Part shown: in pieces, positions 12,903 through 13,064 of the stretch
Layout of the letters: every line of letters begins with the position of its first letter
How positions within the stretch are numbered: position 1 is the first letter of the stretch
NCBI GenBank assembly: GCA_903908025.1
Contig: CAIVQM010000294.1
Location: forward strand, 1-13,064
Direction: 5' to 3'
DNA: 13,064 nucleotides
DNA from: an uncultured bacterium
Lineage (GTDB): Bacteria > Actinomycetota > Actinomycetes > S36-B12
Notes under the pieces: generated by a model
What the model was told of the DNA's origin: nothing
Seen by the model: the letters and a program-made list of their open reading frames with translations, nothing else
Databases searched by the model: none
Made by a program: the position numbers and the translations under genes

Positions 12903-13064
12903 GTGGACAGGACCAAGGAGCTTCAGGACGCACTAGCAGCGTTGGGCTTCCAGGCGGAGATCCGGGTCACGGGGCGGCAGGGCAACGAGCTTCGGTACGA
13001 GACCGTGGACCCCAGCTCGCACTTTCGCGGCGACTACGCCTCCATCAGTCCAAGCTGCTTGATG
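12903..13064 (+). CDS. Hypothetical protein, N-terminal fragment
   Basis: An open frame begins at GTG 12903 after AGGGGG (5 nt spacing) and continues to the right edge for 54 codons without a stop. It starts VDRTKELQDALAALGF and continues with charged and polar residues, with no signal peptide or membrane segment, so it looks cytoplasmic. I recognise no family from this fragment. It is divergent from the oxidase and may share the symmetric promoter at 12833-12846. The start is supported only by the ribosome-site match and coding-like composition. Confidence 0.55.
   Translation, partial: MDRTKELQDALAALGFQAEIRVTGRQGNELRYETVDPSSHFRGDYASISPSCLM

Noticed and set aside
11395..12936. 513-codon plus-strand open frame
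   Set aside because: It is the antisense shadow of the FAD oxidase, rich in Arg, His and Asp with no domain. High-GC genes commonly give such frames.

Overview
The window comes from a high-GC actinobacterium (phylum Actinomycetota). This rests on the strong G/C bias at third codon positions, TANNNT-type -10 hexamers sitting 6-8 nt before start codons (leaderless style), and the families present: glycine-rich secreted proteins with He_PIG domains, a DrrAB-type exporter, a GlcD-type oxidase, and a surface protein ending in an actinobacterial OmpA-like domain. Genus cannot be named from the sequence alone. No tRNA, rRNA, CRISPR array or prophage was seen.

Layout. (1) 1-3701: the start of a large secreted glycine-rich / He_PIG / calcium-repeat protein on the minus strand, running off the left edge. 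It is divergent from a 397-aa regulator with two TetR DNA-binding domains in one chain. (2) 3702-3861: a short spacer holding the C-terminal relic of an IS3-type transposase and a hairpin. (3) 3862-7465: a second copy of the same arrangement, a secreted glycine-rich / He_PIG protein ending in an OmpA-like domain (minus) divergent from a paralogous tandem-TetR regulator (plus). (4) 7600-9953: a DrrAB-like ABC exporter (ATPase and permease overlapping by 4 nt, minus) divergent from a MerR regulator. (5) 9962-10969: a membrane diguanylate cyclase. (6) 10981-11364: a small four-helix membrane protein. (7) 11443-12828: a GlcD/D-lactate-dehydrogenase-type FAD oxidase. (8) 12903 to the right edge: the start of an unrecognised gene.

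The most interesting signal is the duplicated module in 1-7465: glycine-rich surface protein, divergent promoter, tandem-TetR regulator. Each divergent region contains a perfect 17-bp palindrome (8-1-8, centre T on the plus strand) with a different sequence. Both overlap the predicted -10 of the surface-protein gene in nearly the same register. I infer two paralogous, possibly insulated repressor-operator pairs, each controlling its own cell-surface protein: a switchable surface-display system in which an unknown ligand of the double-TetR protein would release expression.

The rest is more ordinary. The MerR regulator probably controls the exporter through the 57-bp region between them. The cyclase, membrane protein and oxidase each appear to have their own leaderless promoter, and the oxidase shares a 14-bp palindrome with the divergent gene at the right edge. 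No gene-free stretch exceeds 300 bases; the longest (6034-6283) is described as a regulatory region.
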